Shown: positions 45,053 through 54,869 of the stretch, piece by piece
Layout: each line of letters begins with the position of its first letter
How positions within the stretch are numbered: position 1 is the stretch's first letter
Assembly (NCBI RefSeq): GCF_001742165.1
Contig: NZ_CP016442.1
Location: 2,108,001 to 2,172,000 of the forward strand
DNA length: 64,000 nucleotides
Source: Burkholderia stabilis
GTDB lineage: Bacteria; Pseudomonadota; Gammaproteobacteria; Burkholderiales; Burkholderiaceae
Direction: 5' to 3'
The notes under the pieces: generated by a model
What the model saw: only the letters and a program-made list of their open reading frames with translations
Told to the model about the DNA's origin: nothing
Database searches by the model: none
Position numbers and translations under genes: made by a program

Positions 45053-46252
45053 ATGAAAATGAAGACCCTCGCACACGCCTGTCTCGCGCTCGCGACCGCC
45101 GCATTCACCGCCGGCGCCGCGCAAGCCGCGGATACCGTGAAGATCGGCTTCATCACTGATATGTCGGGGCTTTACGCGGACATCGACGGGCAGGGTGGCC
45201 TCGAGGCGATCCGCATGGCGGTCGCCGACTTCGGCGGCAAGGTGCTCGGCAAGCCGATCGAGGTTGTCTATGCCGATCACCAGAACAAGGCGGACATCGC
45301 GGCGTCGAAGGCGCGCGAGTGGATGGACCGCGGCGGGCTCGACCTGCTGGTCGGCGGCACGAACTCGGCCACCGCGCTGTCGATGAACCAGGTCGCGGCC
45401 GAGAAGAAGAAGGTCTACATCAACATCGGCGCGGGCGCCGACACGCTGACCAACGAGCAGTGTACGCCGTACACGGTCCACTACGCCTACGACACGATGG
45501 CGCTCGCGAAGGGCACCGGGTCGGCGGTGGTGAAGCAGGGTGGCAAGTCGTGGTTCTTCCTGACCGCCGACTACGCGTTCGGCAAGGCGCTCGAGAAGAA
45601 CACGTCGGACGTCGTGAAGGCGAACGGCGGCCAGGTGCTCGGCACGGTGCGCCACCCGCTGTCCGCGTCGGATTTCTCGTCGTTCCTGCTGCAGGCGCAG
45701 TCGTCGAAGGCGCAGATCCTCGGCCTCGCGAACGCGGGCGGCGACACGATCAACTCGATCAAGGCCGCGAAGGAATTCGGCATCACGAAGACGATGAAGC
45801 TCGCCGCGCTGCTGATGTTCATCGACGACGTGCACAGCCTGGGCCTCGAGACGACGCAGGGCCTCGTGCTGACCGACAGCTGGTACTGGAACCGCGACGC
45901 GGCGTCGCGCCAGTGGGCGCAGCGCTACTTCGGCAAGATGAAGAAGATGCCGTCGAGCCTGCAGGCGGCCGACTACTCGTCGGTGACGACCTACCTGAAG
46001 GCCGTCCAGGCGGCCGGCACGACGGATTCCGACAAGGTGATGGCCGAGCTGAAGAAGATCAAGATCAACGACTTCTACGCGAAGGGCTACATCCGCACGG
46101 ACGGCAGCATGATCCACGACATGTACCTGATGGAAGTGAAGAAGCCGTCGGAATCGAAGGAGCCGTGGGACTACTACAAGGTACTCGCGACGATTCCGGG
46201 CGAACAGGCGTTCGGAACCAAGCAGGAGACGCGCTGCGCACTCTGGAAGTGA
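45053..46252 (+). CDS. ABC transporter periplasmic substrate-binding protein (HAAT type, system 1)
   Basis: Secreted ligand-binding receptor of system 1. The 399-residue product has a signal peptide (residues 1-25, ending AAQAA) and the Leu/Ile/Val-binding-protein fold: VKIGFITDMSGLYADIDGQGG, LLVGGTNSATALSMNQVA, and VLTDSWYWNRD. Two cysteines (in EQCTPY and TRCALW) may form a disulfide. AGGAGA precedes the ATG. It follows the ATPases rather than leading the operon. The ligand may be an amino acid, amide or aromatic acid; not resolvable. Confidence 0.9.
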   Translation: MKMKTLAHACLALATAAFTAGAAQAADTVKIGFITDMSGLYADIDGQGGLEAIRMAVADFGGKVLGKPIEVVYADHQNKADIAASKAREWMDRGGLDLLVGGTNSATALSMNQVAAEKKKVYINIGAGADTLTNEQCTPYTVHYAYDTMALAKGTGSAVVKQGGKSWFFLTADYAFGKALEKNTSDVVKANGGQVLGTVRHPLSASDFSSFLLQAQSSKAQILGLANAGGDTINSIKAAKEFGITKTMKLAALLMFIDDVHSLGLETTQGLVLTDSWYWNRDAASRQWAQRYFGKMKKMPSSLQAADYSSVTTYLKAVQAAGTTDSDKVMAELKKIKINDFYAKGYIRTDGSMIHDMYLMEVKKPSESKEPWDYYKVLATIPGEQAFGTKQETRCALWK

Positions 46253-46263
46253 AGCGCGGCGTA

Positions 46264-46285
46264 GCGGCGCGCCCAGGCGCGCCGC
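46264..46285 (+). promoter_or_regulatory. Intercistronic hairpin after the system 1 binding-protein gene
   Basis: GCGGCGCGC/GCGCGCCGC nine-base stem with loop CCAG, 12 bases after the stop, without a T run. Such elements after binding-protein genes typically protect the upstream mRNA and lower expression of the downstream permease; that role is inferred. Confidence 0.55.
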
Positions 46286-46382
46286 ACGGTGGCGGCTGTA
46301 GCGAGGTGCCCCGCTGCGCCGCCCGCGTGCGCAACGCATGAAGGTTGCGCACGCAACGAAACTCATTCTGACGGCTAAGTCG

Positions 46383-47267
46383 ATGGAAATCTTTGGCATT
46401 CCGTTGCCGGCGATGCTCAGCCAGTTGCTGCTCGGGCTCGTCAACGGCTCGTTCTACGCGATCCTGAGCCTCGGGCTCGCGGTGATCTTCGGGCTGCTCA
46501 ACGTGATCAACTTCGCGCACGGCGCGCTGTTCATGTTGGGCGCGATGCTCGCGTGGATGGGCCTGTCGTACTTCGGGCTGCCGTATTGGGCGATGCTCGT
46601 GCTGGCGCCGCTGATCGTCGGCGCGTTCGGGATCGTGATCGAGCGCTCGATGCTGCGCTGGCTGTACAAGCTCGATCATCTGTACGGGCTGTTGCTCACG
46701 TTCGGCCTCACGCTGGTCGTCGAAGGCGTGTTCCGGTCGATCTACGGCTCGTCGGGCCAGCCGTACGACGTGCCGTCGCAGCTTTCCGGCGCGACCAACC
46801 TCGGTTTCATGTTCCTGCCGAACTACCGTGCATGGGTCGTCGTCGCATCGCTCGCAGTGTGCCTCGTGACGTGGTTCGTGATCGAGAAGACGCGCCTGGG
46901 CGCCTACCTGCGCGCGGGCACCGAGAACCCGAAGCTCGTCGAGGCGTTCGGCGTGAACGTGCCGATGATGATCACGCTCACCTACGGCTTCGGCGTCGCG
47001 CTCGCCGCGTTCGCGGGTGTGCTGGCCGCACCGGTGATCCAGGTGTCGCCGCTGATGGGGCAGCCGATGATCATCACCGTGTTCGCGGTGGTCGTGATCG
47101 GCGGGATGGGCTCGATCCTCGGCTCGATCGTCACGGGCCTGCTGCTCGGCGTGATCGAGGGCTTCACGCGCGTGTTCTACCCCGAAGCGTCGGCGACCGT
47201 CGTGTTCGTCATCATGGCGATCGTGCTGCTGTTCCGCCCGGCGGGCCTCTTCGGCAAGGAAAAATGA
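46383..47267 (+). CDS. livH: ABC transporter permease, LivH-like (system 1)
   Basis: Inner-membrane permease. The 294-residue product has eight or so hydrophobic helices and the LivH signatures GLVNGSFYAILSLGLAVIFGLLNVINFAHG and the cytoplasmic EAA-like loop RAGTENPKLVEAFGVNV. ATG 46383 gives a normal short N-terminus; an ATG at 46338 would add 15 residues. Neither has a strong ribosome-binding site. Overlaps livM by four bases (ATGA). Confidence 0.92.
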   Translation: MEIFGIPLPAMLSQLLLGLVNGSFYAILSLGLAVIFGLLNVINFAHGALFMLGAMLAWMGLSYFGLPYWAMLVLAPLIVGAFGIVIERSMLRWLYKLDHLYGLLLTFGLTLVVEGVFRSIYGSSGQPYDVPSQLSGATNLGFMFLPNYRAWVVVASLAVCLVTWFVIEKTRLGAYLRAGTENPKLVEAFGVNVPMMITLTYGFGVALAAFAGVLAAPVIQVSPLMGQPMIITVFAVVVIGGMGSILGSIVTGLLLGVIEGFTRVFYPEASATVVFVIMAIVLLFRPAGLFGKEK

Positions 47268-48241
47268 TGCAGAGAAAAGCGCTCTACGGCGTGCTGCTCG
47301 CCGCACTGCTCGCCGCGCCGTTCATCGGCGCGTATCCGGTGTTCGTGATGAAGGTGCTCACGTTCGCGCTGTTCGCGGCCGCGTTCAACCTGCTGATCGG
47401 CTATACGGGGCTGCTGTCGTTCGGTCATGCGATGTTCCTCGCGACCGCCGGCTACGCGACCGGCTATTCGATACAGACGCTCGGTGTCACGCCGGAGCTC
47501 GGCGTGCTCGCGGGCACCGTCGCCGCGACGCTGCTCGGGCTCGTCGTCGGGTTGTTCGCGATCCGCCGGCAGGGCATCTACTTCGCGATGATCACGCTCG
47601 CGTTTGCGCAGATGGTCTACTTCATCTACCTGCAGGCGCCGTTCACGCACGGCGAGGACGGCCTGCAGGGCGTGCCGCGCGGCCATCTGTTCGGGCTGCT
47701 CGACCTGTCGAACGACGTCGCGCTGTACTACGTCGTGCTGGCGGTGGTGGTCGCTGCGTGTGCGTTCATCGTGCGGGTCGTCCATTCGCCGTTCGGCCAG
47801 GTGCTCGTCGCGATCAAGGAGAACGAGGCGCGCGCGATCTCGCTCGGCTACGACACCGACCGCTTCAAGCTGCTCGCGTTCATCCTGTCGGCCGGGCTCG
47901 CGGGGCTGGCCGGTTCGCTGAAGGTGCTCGTGCTCGGCTTCGAGACGCTCTCCGATGCGTACTGGACGATGTCGGGCCTCGTCGTGCTGATGACGCTCGT
48001 CGGCGGGATGGGCACGCTGTTCGGGCCGCTGCTCGGGGCGGCGCTGATCGTCGCGCTGGAAGACCGGCTCGGCGACATCGGTGAATGGCTCGCGTCGACG
48101 ACCGGCGTCGCGTGGTTCCATTCGCTCGGCGAATCGGCGACGATCGTCACGGGGCTGATCTTCATCGCGTGCGTGCTGGCGTTCCGGCGCGGCATCGTCG
48201 GCGAGATGGTCGCGCGGATCAAGCCGCTCAGGGCCTCCTGA
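47264..48241 (+). CDS. livM: ABC transporter permease, LivM-like (system 1)
   Basis: Second permease of system 1. The 325-residue product has nine to ten hydrophobic segments with FNLLIGYTGLLSFGHAMFLATAGYA (LivM core, given in part) and the loop VLVAIKENEARAISLGYD, then GLVVLMTLVGGMGTLFGPLLGA. Length is typical. Translationally coupled to livH. Completes a five-gene operon in the order livG-livF-binding protein-livH-livM. Confidence 0.93.
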   Translation: MMQRKALYGVLLAALLAAPFIGAYPVFVMKVLTFALFAAAFNLLIGYTGLLSFGHAMFLATAGYATGYSIQTLGVTPELGVLAGTVAATLLGLVVGLFAIRRQGIYFAMITLAFAQMVYFIYLQAPFTHGEDGLQGVPRGHLFGLLDLSNDVALYYVVLAVVVAACAFIVRVVHSPFGQVLVAIKENEARAISLGYDTDRFKLLAFILSAGLAGLAGSLKVLVLGFETLSDAYWTMSGLVVLMTLVGGMGTLFGPLLGAALIVALEDRLGDIGEWLASTTGVAWFHSLGESATIVTGLIFIACVLAFRRGIVGEMVARIKPLRAS

Positions 48242-48392
48242 GCGCGTGCTGCGCGCGTCGCGGCGCGTTGATGCGAAGCACCATCCGGCATGCTCCGGAA
48301 GGGCGTCGCAGCGGGCTCGGGCCGGCGCCGCGCGGCAGGCTGGTGCCCCATTTTCGTGCGGCGATGCACCATAGGGGTAAATGCTAAGTTGT

Positions 48393-48537
48393 CGCGGTGC
48401 TTAAGCCTCTTTAAGATTCACCCTAGTTCTGATGCACCGCGAAACGAATTTGCAGGTGGAGAACGAGGAGACAATCGAGGCACAAAGTGCCCGGACCCCA
48501 AAGCGCTGTTGGACGGAATCCAACAGCGCTTTTTCAT
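48393..48537 (+). ncRNA. Putative small RNA ending in a strong terminator
   Basis: About 145 bases. The 5' part can fold: CGCGGTGC (48393-48400) pairs with GCACCGCG (48434-48441), enclosing a second stem CTTAA/TTAAG (48400-48415). After a linker, a 14-base terminator stem and T run follow (48500-48534). There is no gene between the livM stop and this terminator. TAAGTT/TAAATG just upstream (48379-48390) could be a -10. No protein-coding signature. Family not recognised. Confidence 0.35.
48500..48537 (+). terminator. Strong rho-independent terminator in the 48.2-49.4 kb gap
   Basis: Perfect 14-base stem AAAGCGCTGTTGGA/TCCAACAGCGCTTT with loop CGGAA, followed by T-rich TTCATTT. It is 259 bases after livM, too far to be the obvious end of that mRNA, which is why I suspect a separate transcript. 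Confidence 0.85.
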
Positions 48538-49282
48538 TTGCGTGCACGGATTTCCACCGGTGGTGCATCGTCCTGCGCAAGTGCCGTATTCCGCGCTTGC
48601 ATTCGCACCGCGCATCTTCCGCGCTTCGCCGCGCCCCCTGTTTTTCCATTTCCCGCTATCGTTTCGCAGACGGCGCGCAGCCATGCGCAGGCTGTCCGGG
48701 CTTACCCGGTTGGCGTGCGCGAAAGGCGTCCGTTACACTCGGCTTTCGCCGACCGCGCGGTCGGGAAAATCGGTCGGCAGTTCTCCTACAAGCAGAATGC
48801 AGAAGAGGGAGTACGGTTGGATGAGAAGCACGGGGCGATGGATCGGGGCAGGAAGGGCGGCTGGCGCCGCTCGTTCGTCATTAGGCGCGCATGGGTACTT
48901 CCCGCCCTTTGCGGGCCGTCCTGCGGCCGGTACGCGCGTTTCGACGCGAGTCACCGGCATGGCGCCTACACCGGTCGTTGCGTTCGCATCCGTGTCGGCA
49001 TGAGCCGCCGCTTTTCCGATCTTTTCTCGTCCGCATGCCTGGCAGAGCCGGGCCACGCCGGTGCGCCTTCCGGTGATCGTTGCGCACACATCTATCTTCC
49101 GCACGATCCCGCATTTCTTCGCTTTTTTCATTCCGACGACACCGCCGCTGCGCATCGTGGCGGGCGAACGAACGCTTCACGCGTTTCGTCCCGCCTGCGC
49201 GCGTGCGTCGTCGTGTCATTGGCGTCCTGCCGCAGTCGCGGCGTTTCACGGGAAAACGAGCGTAGGCGCGGGATGACGAGAT

Positions 49283-49298
49283 AGTTAAATTATTAACT
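49283..49298. promoter_or_regulatory. AT-rich palindrome upstream of the second ABC operon
   Basis: AGTTAA-ATTA-TTAACT, perfect six-base arms, 67 bases before the binding-protein ATG in otherwise GC-rich DNA. Likely a promoter-associated operator; the regulator is unknown. Confidence 0.4.
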
Positions 49299-49364
49299 TG
49301 TTTGGGGCCGGGAGCCGCCCGAGCATCCCGCGAATTTTTCGAGCAGCGTTTGGAGACGACGTAA

Positions 49365-50522
49365 ATGAAGATGAATCGATGGATGGAGGCCGTGCTTGCC
49401 GCAGGCCTCGTGTGCGCGGCGGCGACGGCGTCGGCGCAGGTGAAGATCGGCGTGACGCTGTCGGCCACCGGGCCGGCTGCCTCGCTCGGGATTCCGGAAA
49501 AGAACACGATCGCGCTGCTGCCGAAGGAAATCGCGGGCAAGAGCGTGCAGTACATCGTGCTCGACGATGCATCGGACACGAGCCGCGCGGTGCAGAACGT
49601 GCGCAAGCTGATCGACGAAGATCACGTCGACGCGATCATCGGCTCGTCCGTCACGCCGAACTCGCTTGCGATGCTCGACCCCGTATCGCAGGGCAAGACG
49701 CCGACGATCTCGCTCGCGGCGAGTGCGCAGATCATCGCGCCGATGGACGCGAAGCGCGCGTGGATGTTCAAGGTGCCGCAGAACGACCAGCTGATGGCCG
49801 ACGCGATCGCCGGCTACATGGCCAAGCACGGCGTGAAGACGGTCGGCTTCATCGGCTTCGCGGATGCGTACGGCGACAGCTGGTACAAGACGTTCAGCGC
49901 GGCGGCCGAGAAGAACGGCCTGAAGCTCGTGTCGAACGAGCGCTTCAACCGCACCGACGCGTCGGTGATGGGGCAGGTGCTGAAGTTGATGGGCTCGAAT
50001 CCCGATGCGGTGCTGATCGCCGGCTCCGGCACGCCGGCGGCGCTGCCGGCCAAGACGCTGAAGGAGCGCGGTTACAAGGGCAAGGTGTACCAGACGCACG
50101 GCGTCGCGAACAACGACTTCCTGCGCGTGTGCGGCAAGGATTGCGAAGGCGAGATCCTGCCGGCCGGCCCGGTGCTCGTGATCGACCAGCTGCCCGATTC
50201 GAATCCGGTGAAGAAGTCGGCGCTTGGGTACAAGGTCGCGTACGAGAAGGCCTACGGCGCGGGCTCGCTCTCGACGTTCGGCGGCCATGCGTGGGATGCG
50301 GGGCTGCTGCTGCAGCGTGCGATTCCCGAAGCGCTGAAGAAGGGGCAGCCGGGCACCGAGGCGTTCCGCGAAGCGCTGCGTGCGTCGATCGAGAGCGTGA
50401 AGGATCTGCCCGTGTCGCACGGCGTGATCAACATGACGGCGACCGATCACAACGGCTTCGACACGCGTGCGCGCGTGATGGTGCAGATCGTCGACGGCAA
50501 GTGGAAGCTGCAGGGCGAGTAA
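49365..50522 (+). CDS. ABC transporter periplasmic substrate-binding protein (HAAT type, system 2)
   Basis: Secreted receptor of the second transporter. The 385-residue product has a signal peptide (residues 1-24, ending ATASA|QVKIGVTLSATGPAASLG) and LivJ-like domains, with VDAIIGSSVTPNSLAM and ADAYGDSWYKTFSAAA. A Cys pair (VCGKDCEG) sits near residue 262. GGAG lies nine bases before the ATG. It leads its operon. It shares only fold-level similarity with the system 1 receptor, so the ligands probably differ. Confidence 0.9.
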   Translation: MKMNRWMEAVLAAGLVCAAATASAQVKIGVTLSATGPAASLGIPEKNTIALLPKEIAGKSVQYIVLDDASDTSRAVQNVRKLIDEDHVDAIIGSSVTPNSLAMLDPVSQGKTPTISLAASAQIIAPMDAKRAWMFKVPQNDQLMADAIAGYMAKHGVKTVGFIGFADAYGDSWYKTFSAAAEKNGLKLVSNERFNRTDASVMGQVLKLMGSNPDAVLIAGSGTPAALPAKTLKERGYKGKVYQTHGVANNDFLRVCGKDCEGEILPAGPVLVIDQLPDSNPVKKSALGYKVAYEKAYGAGSLSTFGGHAWDAGLLLQRAIPEALKKGQPGTEAFREALRASIESVKDLPVSHGVINMTATDHNGFDTRARVMVQIVDGKWKLQGE

Positions 50523-50718
50523 GCCTCACGTGAAACCGGCGAGCACGACGCGACGAATCGCGCCGTGCTCGCCGTCGGCAGGGCGCCGGGCCTGACGGGC
50601 CGCGCCCGTGCCGCATGGAACCACCGGGGCCGCCGCGTGGCGCCCCGATCTTGCCGTCCGTGCGCCCCGGCCGTTCCCGTCTTTCGTTTCTCCGCAGCAT
50701 TCTCGATACACGAAACGT

Positions 50719-51774
50719 ATGGATCTCTCGATTGCGGCGATCCTCGCGCAAGACGGCATTACGACCGGCGCCATTTATGCATTGCTGTCGCTGGCGCTCG
50801 TACTGGTGTTTTCCGTCACGCGGGTGATCTTCATTCCCCAGGGCGAATTCGTCGCCTACGGTGCGCTGACGCTTGCCGCGTTGCAGACGCAGAAATTCCC
50901 CGCCACCTGCTGGCTGTTGTTCGTGATGGGCATCGCGTGCTTCCTGCTCGAAGTCGGCGGCCTGATCCGGCATCGCGAACGCCGCCATCTGCTCGGCCGC
51001 ACGCTCGCGACGCTCGGCAGCCGCTACATCCTGCTGCCGCTCGCGGTATTCGCGATCACGCGCAGCTTTGCCGCGCAGCCGATGCCGATGCTCGCGCAGA
51101 TCGCGCTGACGCTCGCGATCGTCGTGCCGATGGGGCCGTTCGTCTACCGGCTCGTATATCAGCCGATTGCCGAAGGCACGACGCTGCTGCTGCTGATCGT
51201 GTCGGTCGCGGTCCATTTCGCGATGGTCGGCCTCGGGCTCGTGATGTTCGGCGCGGAAGGCTCGCGCACCAACGGATTCTCGGATGCGTCGCTGTCGATC
51301 GGCAGCATGACGGTGTCGGTGCAGAGCATCCTGGTCGTCGTCACGGCGCTGGTGCTGATCGGTGCGCTCTACGTGTACTTCGGCCGCACGATCGCCGGCA
51401 AGGCGCTGCGCGCGACGTCGGTGAACCGGCTCGGCGCGCGGCTCGTCGGGATCGGCACGACCGAGGCAGGGCGGCTCGCGTTCACGTTCGCGGCGGGGCT
51501 CGGCGTGCTGTCCGGCATCCTCGTCGGCCCGCTGACGACGGTCTACTACGACTCGGGTTTCCTGATCGGCCTGAAGGGCTTCGTCGGCGCGATCATCGGC
51601 GGGCTCGTCAGCTATCCGCTCGCGGCCGCCGGCTCGCTGCTCGTCGGCGTGCTCGAATCGTATTCGTCGTTCTGGGCGAGCGCATACAAGGAGGTGATCG
51701 TGTTCACGCTGATCATTCCGGTGCTGCTGTGGCGGAGCTTCGCGACGCCGCATGCGGAAGAGGAAGAGGAGTGA
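50719..51774 (+). CDS. ABC transporter permease, LivH-like, enlarged (system 2)
   Basis: The 351-residue permease has the LivH start [33 protein letters not shown]. It then has an insertion of about 50 residues (about 60-110, with a basic loop [20 protein letters not shown]) before the core resumes with [22 protein letters not shown]. The C-terminus is very acidic (HAEEEEE). LivH proteins are usually 290-310 residues. ATG 50719 follows a 196-base gap after the receptor gene; stop is four bases before the fusion gene. Confidence 0.9.
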   Translation: MDLSIAAILAQDGITTGAIYALLSLALVLVFSVTRVIFIPQGEFVAYGALTLAALQTQKFPATCWLLFVMGIACFLLEVGGLIRHRERRHLLGRTLATLGSRYILLPLAVFAITRSFAAQPMPMLAQIALTLAIVVPMGPFVYRLVYQPIAEGTTLLLLIVSVAVHFAMVGLGLVMFGAEGSRTNGFSDASLSIGSMTVSVQSILVVVTALVLIGALYVYFGRTIAGKALRATSVNRLGARLVGIGTTEAGRLAFTFAAGLGVLSGILVGPLTTVYYDSGFLIGLKGFVGAIIGGLVSYPLAAAGSLLVGVLESYSSFWASAYKEVIVFTLIIPVLLWRSFATPHAEEEEE

Positions 51775-51778
51775 CGCG

Positions 51779-53563
51779 ATGAAGACGATGGTACGCAACA
51801 AGACTTTCTGGGTGTTCCTCGTGGTGCTGTTCGCGTTGCCGGTACTGCCCGGTGCGCTGCAGGTGCCCGAGTACTGGATCACGCTGCTGAACTACATCGG
51901 CCTCTATGCGATCGTCGCGATCGGGCTCGTGCTGCTGACGGGCGTCGGCGGGATGACGAGTTTCGGGCAGGCCGCGTTCGTCGGCATCGGCGCGTATGCG
52001 ACCGCATTCCTGACGACGAAGTACGGCGTATCGCCCTGGCTCGCGCTGATCGTCGGCGTCGTGCTGACGGCGCTCGTCGCGCTCGTGCTCGGCGCGGTCA
52101 CGATGCGGCTGTCCGGGCACTTCCTGCCGCTCGGCACGATCGCGTGGGGCCTCGCGCTGTTCTACCTGTTCGGCAACCTCGAACTGCTCGGCAAGTACGA
52201 CGGGATCAACGGGATTCCGGCGCTGAACCTGTTCGGCATCGAGCTCGAAAGCGGCCGCAGCCTGTATTTCCTGATCTGGGCGGTGGTGCTGGCCGCGATC
52301 GTGTCCGTGCAGAACCTGCTGAACAGCCGCCCGGGCCGTGCGATCCGTGCGCTGCGCGGCGGCGGCGTGATGGCCGAGGCGATGGGCGTGAACACCGCGT
52401 GGATGCGCGTGGTGATCTTCGTCTACGCGGCCGTGCTCGCAGCCGTGTCGGGCTTCCTGTATGCACACCTGCAGCGCGCGGTGAACCCGACCCCGTTCGG
52501 CCTGAACCACGGGATCGAATTCCTGTTCATGGCCGTGGTCGGCGGCGTGTCGCACGTATGGGGCGCGGTGCTCGGCGCGGCGATCCTGACCGTGCTGCAG
52601 GACTACCTGCAGACGCTGCTGCCGAAGCTGCTCGGCTCGGAAGGCAACTTCGAGATCATCGTGTTCGGCGTGCTGATGGTGCTGTTGTTGCAGTACGCGC
52701 GTCAGGGCGTGTGGCCGTTCTTCGCGAAGCTGTTCCCGCGCGGGCCGCACGCGCATGTGCCCGAGCATGCCGACCCGTTGCCGCAGCGCGCGAAGCCCGC
52801 GGCCGGCGAGCCGTTGCTCGTCGTCGACAACGCACGCAAGCAGTTCGGCGGGCTCGTGGCCGTCAACGATGTCAGCTTCGACGTGAAAGCCGGGCAGATC
52901 ATCGGTCTGATCGGCCCGAACGGCGCCGGCAAGTCGACCACGTTCAACCTCGTGACCGGCGTGCTGAAGCCGACGGGCGGCACGATCACGTTCCGCGGCG
53001 AGCGCATCGACGGGCTCACGTCGCGCCAGATCGTGCGGCGGGGCATTGGCCGCACGTTCCAGCATGTGAAGCTGCTGCCGGCGATGACGGTGCTCGAGAA
53101 CGTCGCGATCGGTGCGCACCTGCGCGGCCACACGGGTGTCTGGCGCAGCGTCGCGCGGCTCAATGCGCACGAGGAGGCGCAGTTGCTGGCCGAAGCCGCA
53201 CGCCAGATTCGTCGCGTCGGGCTTGAAAAACACATGTACGACGAAGCGGGCAGCCTCGCACTCGGCCAGCAGCGGATTCTCGAGATCGCGCGTGCGCTGT
53301 GCTGCGATCCGACGCTGCTGCTGCTCGACGAGCCGGCCGCCGGGCTGCGTTATCAGGAGAAGCAGCAGCTCGCCGATCTGCTGCGGCGCTTGAAAGCGGA
53401 AGGGATGAGCGTGTTGCTCGTGGAACATGACATGGATTTCGTGATGAACCTCACCGACCGGCTGGTGGTGATGGAATTCGGCACGCGGATCGCGGAAGGA
53501 CTGCCGCAGGACGTGCAGCAGGACCCGGCGGTGCTCGAAGCGTATCTGGGCGGGGTGGAGTGA
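51779..53563 (+). CDS. Fused LivM permease-LivG ATPase (system 2)
   Basis: Single 594-residue polypeptide joining two transporter subunits. Residues 1 to about 320 form a LivM-type permease ([24 protein letters not shown], then [18 protein letters not shown]). A linker of about 25 residues leads to a LivG-type ATPase with Walker [11 protein letters not shown] (about residue 378), Q-loop [26 protein letters not shown] signature, Walker [12 protein letters not shown] and H-loop LVEHDM. Both halves look functional. It overlaps the next ATPase by one base. Fusion fixes subunit stoichiometry. Confidence 0.93.
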   Translation: MKTMVRNKTFWVFLVVLFALPVLPGALQVPEYWITLLNYIGLYAIVAIGLVLLTGVGGMTSFGQAAFVGIGAYATAFLTTKYGVSPWLALIVGVVLTALVALVLGAVTMRLSGHFLPLGTIAWGLALFYLFGNLELLGKYDGINGIPALNLFGIELESGRSLYFLIWAVVLAAIVSVQNLLNSRPGRAIRALRGGGVMAEAMGVNTAWMRVVIFVYAAVLAAVSGFLYAHLQRAVNPTPFGLNHGIEFLFMAVVGGVSHVWGAVLGAAILTVLQDYLQTLLPKLLGSEGNFEIIVFGVLMVLLLQYARQGVWPFFAKLFPRGPHAHVPEHADPLPQRAKPAAGEPLLVVDNARKQFGGLVAVNDVSFDVKAGQIIGLIGPNGAGKSTTFNLVTGVLKPTGGTITFRGERIDGLTSRQIVRRGIGRTFQHVKLLPAMTVLENVAIGAHLRGHTGVWRSVARLNAHEEAQLLAEAARQIRRVGLEKHMYDEAGSLALGQQRILEIARALCCDPTLLLLDEPAAGLRYQEKQQLADLLRRLKAEGMSVLLVEHDMDFVMNLTDRLVVMEFGTRIAEGLPQDVQQDPAVLEAYLGGVE

Positions 53564-54318
53564 TGACGGACACGACGATGCCGATTCTCGAAGTGCGCGG
53601 GCTGGCGGTCCGGTACGGGAAGGTGGAGGCGTTGCACGGCGCGGCGATCAAGGTCGGCGCGGGACAGATCGTCAGTGTGATCGGCCCGAACGGAGCCGGC
53701 AAATCGACGCTTCTGAACGCGATCATGGGTGCGCTGCCGGTGACCGGGCATGCGTCGGGCGCGGTCGTGTATCGCGGCAACGACGTCGGCGGGTTGCCGG
53801 TCGAGCAGCGCGTCGCGCGCGGGATGTGCCTCGTGCCGGAAAAGCGCGAGCTGTTCAGCACGATGGCGGTCGAAGACAACCTCGTGCTGGGCGCGTATCG
53901 ACGCAAGCAGGCCGGCGAATCGAACTTCCTCGACCAGCTCGATCACGTGTTCGCGTTGTTTCCGCGGCTGAAGGAACGGCGCAAGCAGGCGGCCGGCACG
54001 TTATCCGGCGGCGAGCGGCAGATGCTCGCGGTCGGTCGCGCGCTGATGGGCAAGCCTGATCTGCTGATGCTCGACGAGCCGAGCCTCGGGCTGGCGCCGC
54101 TGATCGTGAAGGAGATCTTTCATATCATCAGCGCGTTGCGCAGTACGGGTGTGGCGACGCTGCTGATCGAGCAGAACGCACGGGCTGCATTGCAAATCTC
54201 CGATTACGGTTATGTGCTGGAGACGGGTGAGTTTGCGCTGGAAGGGCCGGCGGCGGAGCTTGCGCAGAATCCGCGCGTGATCGAAACGTACCTCGGGTTG
54301 GCGAAGAAAACAGCTTGA
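53563..54318 (+). CDS. livF: ABC transporter ATPase, LivF-like (system 2)
   Basis: Partner ATPase of the fusion protein. The 251-residue product has Walker [13 protein letters not shown], the LivF landmark [21 protein letters not shown], signature [17 protein letters not shown], Walker [14 protein letters not shown] and H-loop LIEQNA. All catalytic residues are present, unlike the LivF of system 1. ATG 53563 shares a base with the upstream stop (TGATG); a GTG one codon earlier is possible. Last gene of the operon, followed by parS. Confidence 0.93.
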   Translation: MTDTTMPILEVRGLAVRYGKVEALHGAAIKVGAGQIVSVIGPNGAGKSTLLNAIMGALPVTGHASGAVVYRGNDVGGLPVEQRVARGMCLVPEKRELFSTMAVEDNLVLGAYRRKQAGESNFLDQLDHVFALFPRLKERRKQAAGTLSGGERQMLAVGRALMGKPDLLMLDEPSLGLAPLIVKEIFHIISALRSTGVATLLIEQNARAALQISDYGYVLETGEFALEGPAAELAQNPRVIETYLGLAKKTA

Positions 54319-54345
54319 TGGTTGAAGCGGTTGGCGGGAAACGGG

Positions 54346-54371
54346 CGGCGTGTTTCACGTGAAACACGCCG
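54346..54371. promoter_or_regulatory. parS centromere site, embedded in a 26-base palindrome that may also terminate transcription
   Basis: TGTTTCACGTGAAACA (54351-54366) is the canonical ParB binding site with no mismatch. The flanking CGGCG and CGCCG extend the symmetry to 26 bases without a gap, and GTTTTTGTTT follows, so the same DNA can act as a terminator for the upstream ABC operon. ParB is encoded 4 kb downstream. Very high confidence as parS; terminator role is inference. Confidence 0.95.
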
Positions 54372-54869
54372 TTTTTGTTTGTGGGGTTGGGTGGTGTTGC
54401 GATGGGCCGAGGCCCGGGGATAAGTGCCGAAGGAATAGTCGGAAGATCTGTGTGACGCGGCGGGATAGGGTGTCTACAGATCAGGTTCTCTGCACAGGTC
54501 GACGATGCGTCGCATCTCGGTGGATAAGGGGCGGTCCAACAGGCGGAAATCCTGTGAAAAAGAGGGTGGGCACAGGGCGTTGCGTCCGAACTAGTGTGTC
54601 GATCACAGGCGTCGATTCGGTTATGTGTCGCGCGTGCGAGTCTCTTGCCCAGCCGGTTTTTGCACAGACGCAACGATGTGCTGCGAACTGCCAGGAGCGT
54701 TGTCGGAGTAGGCTCGGCGTCACAGGTTGGACTTCCCGTCGTCGAAAAAGCAGCGAAATACACAGACCCTACCATTCGGACGGCCTTCGGGTGAAAAGCG
54801 AACCCGCTATAATTCGGCCCATACATTTCTCTGATAGGTTCGTGCGCAGTCCTGCGTACGGAATCCACC
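54372..54869. other. Intergenic region upstream of mnmG
   Basis: 498 bases with a DnaA-like box GGTGGATAA (54519-54527, one mismatch), TTTTGCACA (54658-54666, relaxed consensus) and several CACAG/CTGTG repeats, ending in the mnmG promoter. A degenerate reading frame (54350-54892) is not credible: it starts in parS and has no ribosome-binding site. This is a third, weaker cluster of DnaA-like boxes. Confidence 0.45.
54808..54813 (+). promoter_or_regulatory. mnmG promoter -10 box
   Basis: Perfect TATAAT, 57 bases before the mnmG ATG. The -35 position (54785-54790, CTTCGG) is poor, so an activator or extended element may be involved. Confidence 0.6.

Larger units (their letters stand above)
48242..49364. 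other. Long mostly non-coding region between the two ABC operons
   Basis: 1.1 kb, the longest gene-free stretch in the window. It contains the putative small RNA and its terminator (48393-48537), a degenerate parS-like element at 49243 and an AGTTAA-ATTA-TTAACT palindrome at 49283-49298 upstream of the second operon. Open frames exist on both strands (for example 48487-49284 plus and 48733-49155 minus), but they overlap each other, have odd Cys/Arg/His composition and no start signals, so I leave them out. Confidence 0.5.

Noticed and set aside
49243..49256. GTTTCACGGGAAAA as a third parS
   Set aside because: Two mismatches, including one in the central CACGTG; below what ParB normally tolerates. 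Kept only as a note.
48487..49284. A 265-codon open frame in the gap between the ABC operons
   Set aside because: It starts inside the region of a strong terminator, has no ribosome-binding site, odd Cys/Arg/His content and competing frames on the other strand.
54372..54869. The region upstream of mnmG as the replication origin
   Set aside because: Only one-mismatch or relaxed DnaA boxes and no AT-rich unwinding stretch; strand bias flips at 27.6-28.3 kb, not here.
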